From positions 1-16,508 of the forward strand of contig NZ_CALEVF010000014.1 in NCBI RefSeq assembly GCF_937920395.1: a DNA stretch of 16,508 nt, read 5' to 3'. The position numbers and the translations under genes are program-made. Positions 1-6,298 of the stretch are shown here, piece after piece (position 1 is the stretch's first letter; each line of letters begins with the position of its first letter). The DNA comes from an uncultured Clostridium sp. (GTDB taxonomy: Bacteria > Bacillota > Clostridia > Clostridiales > Clostridiaceae). A model generated the notes under the pieces. The model saw only the letters and a program-made list of their open reading frames with translations. It did no database searches and had not been told where the DNA came from.

Positions 1-1287
1 AAATTTGATGCTATTATTGTTGGAGCTGGCGTATCCGGACTTGCAGCAGCTTATATTATGTCGAAAGCAGGCCTTAAAGTTATTGTAATTGAAAAGGGTC
101 AACACCCTGGATCAAAAAATGTTATGGGTGGAGTTTTGTACAGTCATATGATGGCGGAAATCATACCTGATTTTTGGAAGGATGCTCCACTCGAACGTGC
201 CATCGTTGAACAAAATCTATGGATAATGGGTAAAGAATCTGTTGTTAAAACGGGATATAAAGATATGGAATGGTCAAAAGCTCCCTACAATAACTTTACT
301 GTTTTTAGAGGTAAGTTTGATCAATGGTTTGCGAAGAAATGTGTTGAAGTTGGTGCACTGATTATTAATGAAACCGTAGTAAAAGAATGCATAATAGAAA
401 ATAATAAAGTAGTTGGCGTTCGCACGGACAGACCCGATGGAGATATATTTGCAGATGTAGTTGTTCTTGCAGACGGAGTAAATTCATTACTAGGTAAAAG
501 TCTTGGATTCCATAAGGAATGGCGCATGGACCAGGTTGCTCTTTGTGTTATGGAGGAATTAAAAATGCCTTCTAAAGAAATAGAAGAACGCTTTAATCTT
601 GATATAGGAATGGGAGCAACCATTGAAATATTTGGTGATACTACATTAGGTATGGTAGGTACAGCTTTCATTTATACAAACAAAGATCATATATCTATTG
701 GATGTGGTGCATTACTTTCACAAATGTATAATAAACGCGTTGAACCTTATGAACTACTAGAGTATATAAAGAATCATCCTATGGTTAAACCCTTAATTGC
801 AGACAGTCAGCCTTGTGAATATTATGCTCATTTAATTCCAGAAGGTGGTTATAAAAGCATTCCGAAATTAGTGGATGAGGGGGTTATAGTTATCGGTGAT
901 GCGGCTCAGTTTGTTAACGGCATTCATAGAGAAGGTTCAAACATGGGAATGACTTCGGGACGTTTTGCCGCCGAAACAATTATAAGAGCTAAAGGCATTG
1001 GAGAATTCACCAAAAAAACTCTTTCTTATTATGAGGATTTAATTAAAGAAAGCTACATCACTAAAGATCTAAAAAAATATAAGAATGCTTCATCTACTAT
1101 GGAGAATAATGGGGCTTACTTCAATCATTATATGCCAGCACTTAATAAATCTGTTAGCGAAATGTTAACTGTGGACGGTGTATCTAAATCTCAAAAACAA
1201 AAACTAATTATAAAACACATGACTAAAGGCAGATCAATGTTAACTGCCGCTTTAGATATATTTAAAATGTTAAAGGAAGTGAAATAA
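1..1287 (+). CDS. fixC: FixC, ETF-quinone oxidoreductase-like flavoprotein (5' end cut by window)
   Basis: The frame is open from base 1, so the gene starts just outside the window; 428 residues are visible against a usual length near 430, so only a few are missing. FixC is the FAD protein that, with FixA, FixB and FixX, moves electrons from NADH; in characterised FixABCX complexes one electron branch goes to ferredoxin and the other to quinone through FixC. Visible signs are the N-terminal dinucleotide-binding motif VGAGVSGLAAAY and the later FAD motif VIGDAAQFVNGIHREGSN near residues 297-314 of the visible part. FixC lacks its own Fe-S domain, which FixX supplies. The stop overlaps the fixX start by one base (TAATG), so the two are translationally coupled. 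fixA and fixB would be expected upstream but cannot be seen. The family call is firm; nitrogen fixation as the role is not shown here. Confidence 0.95.
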   Translation, partial: KFDAIIVGAGVSGLAAAYIMSKAGLKVIVIEKGQHPGSKNVMGGVLYSHMMAEIIPDFWKDAPLERAIVEQNLWIMGKESVVKTGYKDMEWSKAPYNNFTVFRGKFDQWFAKKCVEVGALIINETVVKECIIENNKVVGVRTDRPDGDIFADVVVLADGVNSLLGKSLGFHKEWRMDQVALCVMEELKMPSKEIEERFNLDIGMGATIEIFGDTTLGMVGTAFIYTNKDHISIGCGALLSQMYNKRVEPYELLEYIKNHPMVKPLIADSQPCEYYAHLIPEGGYKSIPKLVDEGVIVIGDAAQFVNGIHREGSNMGMTSGRFAAETIIRAKGIGEFTKKTLSYYEDLIKESYITKDLKKYKNASSTMENNGAYFNHYMPALNKSVSEMLTVDGVSKSQKQKLIIKHMTKGRSMLTAALDIFKMLKEVK

Positions 1288-1580
1288 TGGGTGATATAAA
1301 AAAGAAGGTCAATATTGATGATAAATTATTTTTGAATACTTATAATGCTGATACAGTTTCCCATCTAGTTATCAAAGATGAAGGTGTTTGTGCCGCTTGC
1401 GATGAAAAGAATTGTACAAAATTTTGCCCAGCAGGTGTATACCAATATAAAGATTCTAAAATAGTTGTAGGATATGAAGGATGCCTCGAATGCGGTGCTT
1501 GTCGGATTGCATGTCCTCATGATAATATAGATTGGAACTATCCTCGTGGAGGATTTGGGATACAGTTTAGATTAGCTTAA
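1287..1580 (+). CDS. fixX: FixX, ferredoxin-like partner of FixC
   Basis: This 97-residue protein is the usual size for FixX, the ferredoxin-like subunit that works with FixC in delivering electrons to the quinone pool. Eight cysteines form two groups: C35, C38, C43 and C47 (CAACDEKNCTKFCP) and C66, C69, C72 and C76 in the classic CxxCxxCxxxCP arrangement (CLECGACRIACP). Eight cysteines are enough for two [4Fe-4S] clusters. The ATG overlaps the fixC stop by one base, so translation is likely coupled. No export signal is present, which fits a cytoplasmic face of the membrane. It is the last gene of its transcript, followed seven bases later by a strong hairpin. Confidence 0.95.
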   Translation: MGDIKKKVNIDDKLFLNTYNADTVSHLVIKDEGVCAACDEKNCTKFCPAGVYQYKDSKIVVGYEGCLECGACRIACPHDNIDWNYPRGGFGIQFRLA

Positions 1581-1586
1581 TGATTA

Positions 1587-1630
1587 AAAACATTTAAGGT
1601 GTGCAAAATATTGCACACCTTAAATGTTTT
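1587..1630 (+). terminator. Hairpin after fixX
   Basis: A perfect 20-bp inverted repeat (arms 1587-1606 and 1611-1630) with the 4-base loop AATA sits just past the fixX stop. The arms contain AAGGTGTGCAA / TTGCACACCTT and end in AAAA / TTTT, giving an A-rich and a T-rich flank, so it could terminate from either side. There is no long T tract beyond the stem; the T-rich 3' arm plays that part. Confidence 0.85.
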
Positions 1631-1815
1631 ATAAATAATGTTATTTGAATTCTTAGTCTTCACCTAAACCCATTTTAATTATGACACGCCACTATAATTA
1701 TTACATTGAAATTGAATTGTTATATAAATCATGCTAAAACAATCATGATGCTCTCTTTAAGGACAACAATTTCTAACGCATCTAATTTTATCTTGTCATA
1801 GTTTATGTAATATAA

Positions 1816-1920
1816 CTCAACTCACATATTAGATATACCATTACAGTAGAATTAGGCCCAAATACAGTGTTAATAAATGATGCTGATGGACAAAACGGAG
1901 AAGTTCGCTCTTTCACTTAA
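1816..1920 (+). pseudogene. Possible C-terminal fragment of a lost gene
   Basis: A frame open from 1816 to the TAA at 1918-1920, without a start codon or ribosome binding site, reads YTITVELGPNTVLIND followed by ADGQNGEVRSFT. The composition (balanced polar and hydrophobic residues, Gly and Pro, few Lys/Asn runs) is more protein-like than the surrounding AT-rich sequence, and an in-frame TAA at 1813-1815 cuts it off upstream. It is followed seven bases later by a sequence resembling half of the fixX terminator. I do not recognise the family. It could also be chance. Confidence 0.25.
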
Positions 1921-1940
1921 TTTCATAAAATATAGCACAC

Positions 1941-2032
1941 CTAAACTAATTTCAAATTATTTTTTCTATGATAAATAACATGTCCTACTACAGCTACAAT
2001 AAACAAAGTTATTAATATAACTTAACCCACAT
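1941..2032 (-). pseudogene. Frameshifted small single-helix membrane protein
   Basis: On the minus strand a good ribosome binding site (GGAGGGA, bases 2041-2047) stands 8 bases before an ATG at 2032. That frame reads MWVKLY and stops at 2012-2014. The overlapping frame, entered near 2015-2018, then runs LITLFIVAVVGHVIYHRKNN and four more residues to a TAG at 1941-1943. Joining the two by one inserted base would give a protein of about 30 residues: a short N-terminus, one hydrophobic helix and a basic tail. That is the architecture of small membrane subunits or regulators, but I cannot assign a family. The ribosome binding site makes a real, recently broken gene more likely than chance. Confidence 0.4.
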
Positions 2033-2338
2033 AAACTTATTCCCTCCATTTTTAATGTAATCTTAAAAGTAATAATATATTTTTTACTATATCAATTTAT
2101 TATGTAGATTTTAGAAGATTACTATTTACTCTTTCCAAAAAATTCATTTATTCTTTACGAGGATTATAAAGGAGCACTTGTAATTTGTTACTTGTGATGT
2201 ATTAATAATATTATTTTGGTGAATTTCATTTATTCTACATAATATCTTCATAAAAAAATAATATAATATGTATTGTACTTACAATATATTTTCAACAACT
2301 CGTACTTTATAAAATATGTAGTTTTAAAATATATAAAG

Positions 2339-2458
2339 GTGGTGGTAATTTCCCAGCTTGAAGACATTTATAGTTTAATAAGTAATGATTTGAATCTAGT
2401 GAAAAACATATGTAAGTCTAAGTACCAATTATCCACACGCAATTATAAGCTGTTTTAA
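2339..2458 (+). pseudogene. N-terminal remnant resembling heptaprenyl diphosphate synthase component II (HepT)
   Basis: After AAAGGTGG (2335-2342) the frame reads ISQLEDIYSLISNDLNLV, then KNICKSKYQLSTRNYKLF and a stop. From memory, known HepT proteins begin with a very similar stretch (MYSFLSDDLAAVEEELE, then a KS/QSEY-like segment), which precedes the GGKRIRP motif of trans-prenyltransferases. The fragment stops before that motif and neither DDxxD motif is present, so it cannot be active. Around 2465-2565 other frames read VATLPGTIKNKLIAS and VRLLTRYANKN, loosely like a prenyltransferase C-terminus, so an internal deletion is possible. HepT makes the menaquinone side chain, which fits the neighbouring men operon. 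The natural start position holds ATT (2348-2350) where ATG would be expected. Confidence 0.45.
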
Positions 2459-2585
2459 TTATGTGTGCTAGTTACAAAATTGTGGCGACACTACCTGGAA
2501 CAATAAAAAACAAATTAATAGCCTCATGTTGAAAATGTTAGACTTTTAACAAGATATGCAAATAAAAATTTAAGGAGATTTTAAA

Positions 2586-3105
2586 ATGAAACTACTTAAA
2601 AACAAATATTTTAACATCGTATGGACAGTACTACGTTTATGGTTAGGTTACCAGTGGATTTCTTCTGGATGGGAAAAAATCACTGGAGGTGGATGGATTG
2701 GCAGTACTGCTGGTACAGGCATAAGCGGATTTTTAAAAGCTGCATTAATTAAATCTTCTGGTGCTCATCCAGCAGTTCAGTCGTGGTATGCTGACTTTAT
2801 CAAAACAATAGCACTACCAAATGCTGTAACATTTAGTTATCTAATTGCATTTGGTGAATTTCTTGTTGGCATTAGCTTAATTCTAGGTGCTCTTACAGTT
2901 GTAGGACTTATCGCTGGTGCACTTATGAACCTAAATTATATGTTAGCTGGCACTACTAGTACAAATCCAAATATGTACACAGTAGCATTTCATACTCCTA
3001 TTTGTTGGGGTTAATGCCTATACTATTGGGCTTGACCACTTTATACTACCCATTCTTAAAAACATCTTTACCAAAAAATCAGATTCAGATCCAATTTCCT
3101 CATAA
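2586..3105 (+). pseudogene. DoxX-family membrane protein, frameshifted near the C-terminus
   Basis: The ATG at 2586 has AAGGAG 8 bases upstream. The protein is of the DoxX/DoxD type, small four-helix membrane proteins that include the quinone-linked small subunit of thiosulfate:quinone oxidoreductase. Visible features are an N-terminal helix with VLRLWLGYQWISSGWEKI, a middle helix SYLIAFGEFLVGISLILGAL with the typical GE, and NLNYMLAGT before the last helix. The 142-residue frame ends at 3014 with an unlikely tail (HTPICWG). Dropping C2991 restores a good ending: ILLFVGVNAYTIGLDHF and a charged tail to the TAA at 3103-3105, 172 residues in all, normal for the family. So a one-base insertion breaks the last helix, or the base is a sequencing error. 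The substrate is unknown. Confidence 0.85.
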
Positions 3106-3165
3106 AACAAATTTTTTTAATCTTATTTATTAAAGAATTCAAGTTTAAAACCTAAAATCACCGTA

Positions 3166-3180
3166 TTTTGTTTAACAAAA
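3166..3180. promoter_or_regulatory. Short palindrome upstream of the YtkA/FixH-like gene
   Basis: TTTTGTTTAACAAAA is a perfect 7+1+7 palindrome 39 bases before the start codon of the next gene. It is too AT-rich and short for a strong terminator, and it sits where an operator could act. No regulator can be assigned. Confidence 0.3.
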
Positions 3181-3218
3181 GATGAAAATAAATATTTTTA
3201 AAAAGGGGCCCAAGAAAC

Positions 3219-3791
3219 ATGAAATTAAAATCATTAAAAAGCTTTGTATTTACCTTAATATTAATTTTATCAGTTTCGATATCTGCATTTGCTTCTACAA
3301 CTGGTACTCGAATTAACAAAACGGTTGATGGTGTAAAAGCCACCTTAACCTTTACAAACCCAAAATTAAAGCTAGGTAATAATAATTTCACAATTAAAAT
3401 ACTTGATAAAAATGGAAACCCTTTGCCTAATTTAAAAGTCACTGCATCTGCGGACGATCCTAATGGTACTAATGGTGCTGTTAATACGAGTGGTACGAGC
3501 AGTATGGCTGCTATGCCTGGCATGAGTGGTATGAGTGCAAGTGATATGACGACGATACCTCTAAAAGACGGTTCCATAAAAGGCGAATATACAGGAATGG
3601 TAAACATCAAAAGTACAGGTAAATGGATTGTTGAATCTACTTTCGATGTTAAAGGACAGGCAAAATACATTAATTTTAATGTTAATGCGCAAGGCCCTAA
3701 CTTTCTTCTAATTGGCGGTGGATTTTTAGGAGTAATTGTACTAGTTATAGTTGTAGCTGCTTTGAATAAGAAAAAATCTGTTAAAGCTTAG
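3219..3791 (+). CDS. Exported YtkA/FixH-like protein with Met-rich copper-type loop and C-terminal anchor
   Basis: This 190-residue protein has a signal peptide (residues 1-25, Lys-rich start, hydrophobic core, cleavage likely after AFA), an immunoglobulin-like beta domain, and a C-terminal helix (about 161-181) ending in KKKSVKA, so it should be anchored facing outside. The domain resembles the YtkA/FixH (CcoH) family: KATLTFTNPKLKLGNNNFTI opens it, and TGKWIVESTFDV closes it. Family members occur beside copper-oxidase assembly genes. A loop at residues 96-110 holds five Met, four of them at exact three-residue spacing (M96, M99, M102, M105), as in Cu(I)-binding Met motifs. The start is supported by AAAGGGG upstream. 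It lies 113 bases after the DoxX gene and may share its transcript. Copper binding is inferred, not shown. Confidence 0.75.
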   Translation: MKLKSLKSFVFTLILILSVSISAFASTTGTRINKTVDGVKATLTFTNPKLKLGNNNFTIKILDKNGNPLPNLKVTASADDPNGTNGAVNTSGTSSMAAMPGMSGMSASDMTTIPLKDGSIKGEYTGMVNIKSTGKWIVESTFDVKGQAKYINFNVNAQGPNFLLIGGGFLGVIVLVIVVAALNKKKSVKA

Positions 3792-3840
3792 ATAGGTATT
3801 ATTTGTAAAATTATTATGATTATATATATTATTTAAGAAA

Positions 3841-3878
3841 AGTAAAAGCAGAAGTTATAAAAAACTTCTGCTTTTACT
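3841..3878. terminator. Bidirectional terminator between convergent transcripts
   Basis: A perfect 16-bp inverted repeat (AGTAAAAGCAGAAGTT at 3841-3856, complement at 3863-3878) with a 6-base loop lies between the plus-strand YtkA-like gene and the end of the minus-strand men operon. Each arm carries AAAA/TTTT next to a GC-containing core (GCAGAAG), so it can end transcripts from both sides. Confidence 0.9.
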
Positions 3879-3886
3879 ATACCCTT

Positions 3887-4774
3887 TTATACCATGATTG
3901 CTATCAATAATCCAACAATCACTGACAAATGATATTTTAATCCAATCTTACTAATTAGACCCATAGTCCTTCCTTTTGTATTCATGTTTTTATCATAAGA
4001 TATAAAATCAATTATAGACTTATAAGGGAAAAATATTAAAACAGTCACTAAAACAACAATCGGATAAATGTGTACTAGTACTAATATAAATGTTAGTACT
4101 AAAATGATTATTACATTAATAATCCAAAGTTTCTCAGCATTTTTGACCCCTAATAAAATAGGCAATGTTTTTCTACCTACTTCTCGATCCTCTTGCAAAT
4201 CACTTATATTATTAGATAATAATATAGTACTTATATATATTACTGTAGGAATTGCTACTAAAAATGTATTTAGATTAATTGCACCAGATTGAATATAAAT
4301 TACTGTCGTTGTTATACCAATACCCATTGTTATTCCAGCAACAGCTTCACCAAATGGAGTATATGAAATAGGAAAAGGTCCAAATGCATATGAAATTGAA
4401 ATAATACCTCCGATAATTGCAACAATCAAAATATAATAACTTGTTTGACTAGCAATAAAAATACCAATCATACAAGCGATAAGTTGAAATAAAAATATAG
4501 TAACCAAAACTTGTTTTGAAGTAATCTCCCCGCTTACTAAAGCTTTTTCATTACCACTCTTTTTGTTATCTGCTCCACTTTTAAAGTCGGAGTAATCATT
4601 AACCATATTAGTTGCACTTTGAATAAGTATCATGGCAACTATTAATAATATGAAATATAATATGTTAAACTTTCCAAAAGCATACTTTGAATAAATTGAG
4701 CCTAAAATTACAGGGACAATCCCTGCAACAAGAGTCTTTATGTCCATAAGTTTAATTATTGATTTAAAACTCAT
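3887..4774 (-). CDS. menA: MenA, 1,4-dihydroxy-2-naphthoate polyprenyltransferase
   Basis: MenA is the membrane enzyme that joins 1,4-dihydroxy-2-naphthoate to a polyprenyl diphosphate, giving demethylmenaquinone. This 295-residue protein is a typical UbiA-superfamily member with about eight to nine hydrophobic helices. The first Asp-rich motif is at residues 56-69 (NMVNDYSDFKSGAD) and the second at 188-196 (NNISDLQED), followed by R197 and the RKTLP segment; these bind the Mg-diphosphate. It is the last gene of the men operon. Its ribosome binding site (GGAGAGGT) overlaps the end of menI, and the gap to menI is 2 bases, so translation is probably coupled. The polyprenyl donor would have to come from a synthase outside this window. 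Confidence 0.95.
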   Translation of the reverse strand: MSFKSIIKLMDIKTLVAGIVPVILGSIYSKYAFGKFNILYFILLIVAMILIQSATNMVNDYSDFKSGADNKKSGNEKALVSGEITSKQVLVTIFLFQLIACMIGIFIASQTSYYILIVAIIGGIISISYAFGPFPISYTPFGEAVAGITMGIGITTTVIYIQSGAINLNTFLVAIPTVIYISTILLSNNISDLQEDREVGRKTLPILLGVKNAEKLWIINVIIILVLTFILVLVHIYPIVVLVTVLIFFPYKSIIDFISYDKNMNTKGRTMGLISKIGLKYHLSVIVGLLIAIMV

Positions 4775-4776
4775 TT

Positions 4777-5175
4777 TTACCTCTCCTTACCAAATGGATT
4801 ATCTTTATTTGATTTTATAATAGCATTTGTAACTGTCATATATGATATTAATACACTATTTTCATCAAACATTTCAACACTCCATACATGAGATGTCTTT
4901 CCCATATGTATTAGCTTTCCTTTCGCAAGAATATAGCCTTCTATTTTTTTTGCATTCATATGGTTTGCAGTAATAGTTTGCCCTACTGCTACTTGATCTT
5001 TATTTATCATTTGAAGTGAGGCGTGACCTGTAATTGTTTCTCCGAAGGCAATTGTCGCACCCCCATGTAAATAGCCAAAGGTTTGATTATGAAACTGGTT
5101 TAAATTCATTTTAGCTTCAAGTCCACGTTCAAACACATGAATATATTCTATATTTAAACCCTCTATTAAATTCAT
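4777..5175 (-). CDS. menI: MenI, hotdog-fold DHNA-CoA thioesterase
   Basis: This PaaI-type hotdog thioesterase most likely hydrolyses 1,4-dihydroxy-2-naphthoyl-CoA, the step between MenB and MenA. The key motif is HGGATIAFGET at residues 37-47, with E46 in the position of the catalytic carboxylate of this family; the length (132 residues) is normal. I chose the ATG at 5175 because AGGTGA (5184-5189) stands 8 bases before it. The in-frame GTG (5187) and ATG (5184) upstream lie in or at the edge of that ribosome binding site. With this start only one base separates it from the menC stop. Sequence alone would allow other acyl-CoA substrates; its place between menC and menA makes the DHNA-CoA role probable. 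Confidence 0.88.
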   Translation of the reverse strand: MNLIEGLNIEYIHVFERGLEAKMNLNQFHNQTFGYLHGGATIAFGETITGHASLQMINKDQVAVGQTITANHMNAKKIEGYILAKGKLIHMGKTSHVWSVEMFDENSVLISYMTVTNAIIKSNKDNPFGKER

Positions 5176-5176
5176 C

Positions 5177-6286
5177 CTATTCATCACCTATTTTAATATA
5201 GTCTATTGTATATTTTTTTAATATAGCTTCATCAATCTCAACGCCTAATCCATAACCTTTAGGTACTTTTATTAGGCCCTTTTTCACAATGATTTCTGGT
5301 TTAATTATATCCTTTTTAAAGTAACGCTTAGATGACGATAAATCTCCTGGAATATAAGTATCATTTAAACTAGCTAAATGAACATGCAATATTTTAGAAA
5401 TTTCACTTTCAACCATGCTTCCAATCCAATACTTAATATTATTTTCCCTGCATATGTCAATCATTTTTTTTGCATAGTAAATTCCACCAACACGGCCTAC
5501 TTTTATATTTAATACCTTAAATGATTTTAACAAAATTGCAGTTCTTAAATCATTAACGGTTTGGATGCTTTCATCCAGACATATTGGAGTACGAAGCTGC
5601 TTTTGAAGTTTTTGATATTCTAAAAAATTTTCTGTGTTTAATGGTTCTTCTATGCACTTTAAATTAAATTGATCTAATTTTTTTATATCATTAATCTGAT
5701 CAAACTTATAACTTTTGTTAGCGTCTACTAGCAATTGGATGTCAGGATACTTTTCTCTAATAGCCTTTAACTTTATAAAACCATCGACTGGTTTAATCTT
5801 TATTTTAAAGCGAGTATATCCTTCATCTTGATAATCCTCGATTTGTCTTATTAGAACTTTAACATCTAAATCACCAAGTACAATTCCTGCATATATCTCA
5901 TCACTAGTCTCTTCATCAAATACAAGCTTCATAATAGACTTATTATTTCTTTTAGCATATAAATCTACCAAGGAATTTTCGAGTCCTGCCAGTGCCATGG
6001 GACACTCTACATCTAAATCTTTGTGTATATCAAAAGGATGCTCTATATTGTGATGAATTACAGCATTAATATATTTATTTATTAACACCTGCTTAGAACC
6101 ATCCAATGTCTCATTAGTATAAAATGGTTCCTTAAAAGAAACCACCTCACCATAGCCATTATTGCCAAGTTCATCTGTAGCTTTAATTACAATTGTTTCA
6201 CGATATTTTATAGAAGCTTTCGATGTCTTAAATGTGAAATTCATAGGCATTTTAATATGAAAAAGTTCTACTTGCTCAATCTGCAT
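5177..6286 (-). CDS. menC: MenC, o-succinylbenzoate synthase
   Basis: MenC dehydrates SHCHC to o-succinylbenzoate. The 369-residue protein belongs to the enolase superfamily: an N-terminal capping domain (about 1-120) and a barrel with all expected active-site residues. These are the KxK pair K163/K165 (KIKIKP), metal ligands D188 (LLVDAN), E213 (CIEEPL) and D238 (CLDES), and the second catalytic lysine K262 (LNIKVGRVGG). The numbering falls within a residue or so of the well-studied Amycolatopsis enzyme. Some homologues also racemise N-acylamino acids, but the operon context supports the menaquinone role. The start has GAAGGTG upstream; the gap to menE is 12 bases and to menI one base. Confidence 0.95.
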   Translation of the reverse strand: MQIEQVELFHIKMPMNFTFKTSKASIKYRETIVIKATDELGNNGYGEVVSFKEPFYTNETLDGSKQVLINKYINAVIHHNIEHPFDIHKDLDVECPMALAGLENSLVDLYAKRNNKSIMKLVFDEETSDEIYAGIVLGDLDVKVLIRQIEDYQDEGYTRFKIKIKPVDGFIKLKAIREKYPDIQLLVDANKSYKFDQINDIKKLDQFNLKCIEEPLNTENFLEYQKLQKQLRTPICLDESIQTVNDLRTAILLKSFKVLNIKVGRVGGIYYAKKMIDICRENNIKYWIGSMVESEISKILHVHLASLNDTYIPGDLSSSKRYFKKDIIKPEIIVKKGLIKVPKGYGLGVEIDEAILKKYTIDYIKIGDE

Positions 6287-6298
6287 TTATACACCTTC

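Larger units (their letters stand above)
1631..2585. other. Gene-free stretch with decayed gene fragments
   Basis: About 950 very AT-rich bases with no intact gene. Three pieces of debris are listed separately: 1816-1920 plus, 1941-2032 minus and 2339-2458 plus. A further minus-strand scrap at 1653-1691 reads WRVIIKMGLGED then stop, directly after an in-frame stop; it looks like a protein C-terminus but is too short to assign. Bases 1605-1620, in the loop and right arm of the fixX hairpin, recur with one mismatch at 1927-1942 (AAAATATAGCACACCT), suggesting a second, decayed terminator. An imperfect inverted repeat (TGTT at 2527-2530 to AACA at 2548-2551) lies upstream of the DoxX gene. I see no tRNA, rRNA or riboswitch here. 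Confidence 0.6.

Noticed and set aside
2273..2338. Upstream extension of the HepT-like remnant to an ATG at 2273
   Set aside because: The extra residues are Tyr/Phe/Ile/Asn-rich, typical of chance AT-rich translation, and no ribosome binding site precedes that ATG; homology-like sequence starts only after 2345.
3158..3670. 170-residue minus-strand frame across the YtkA/FixH-like gene
   Set aside because: It is antisense to a gene with signal peptide, domain and anchor, and has no ribosome binding site or recognisable motif.
5182..5187. GTG (5187) or ATG (5184) as the menI start
   Set aside because: Both lie in or at the edge of the AGGTGA ribosome binding site that is correctly spaced for the ATG at 5175.
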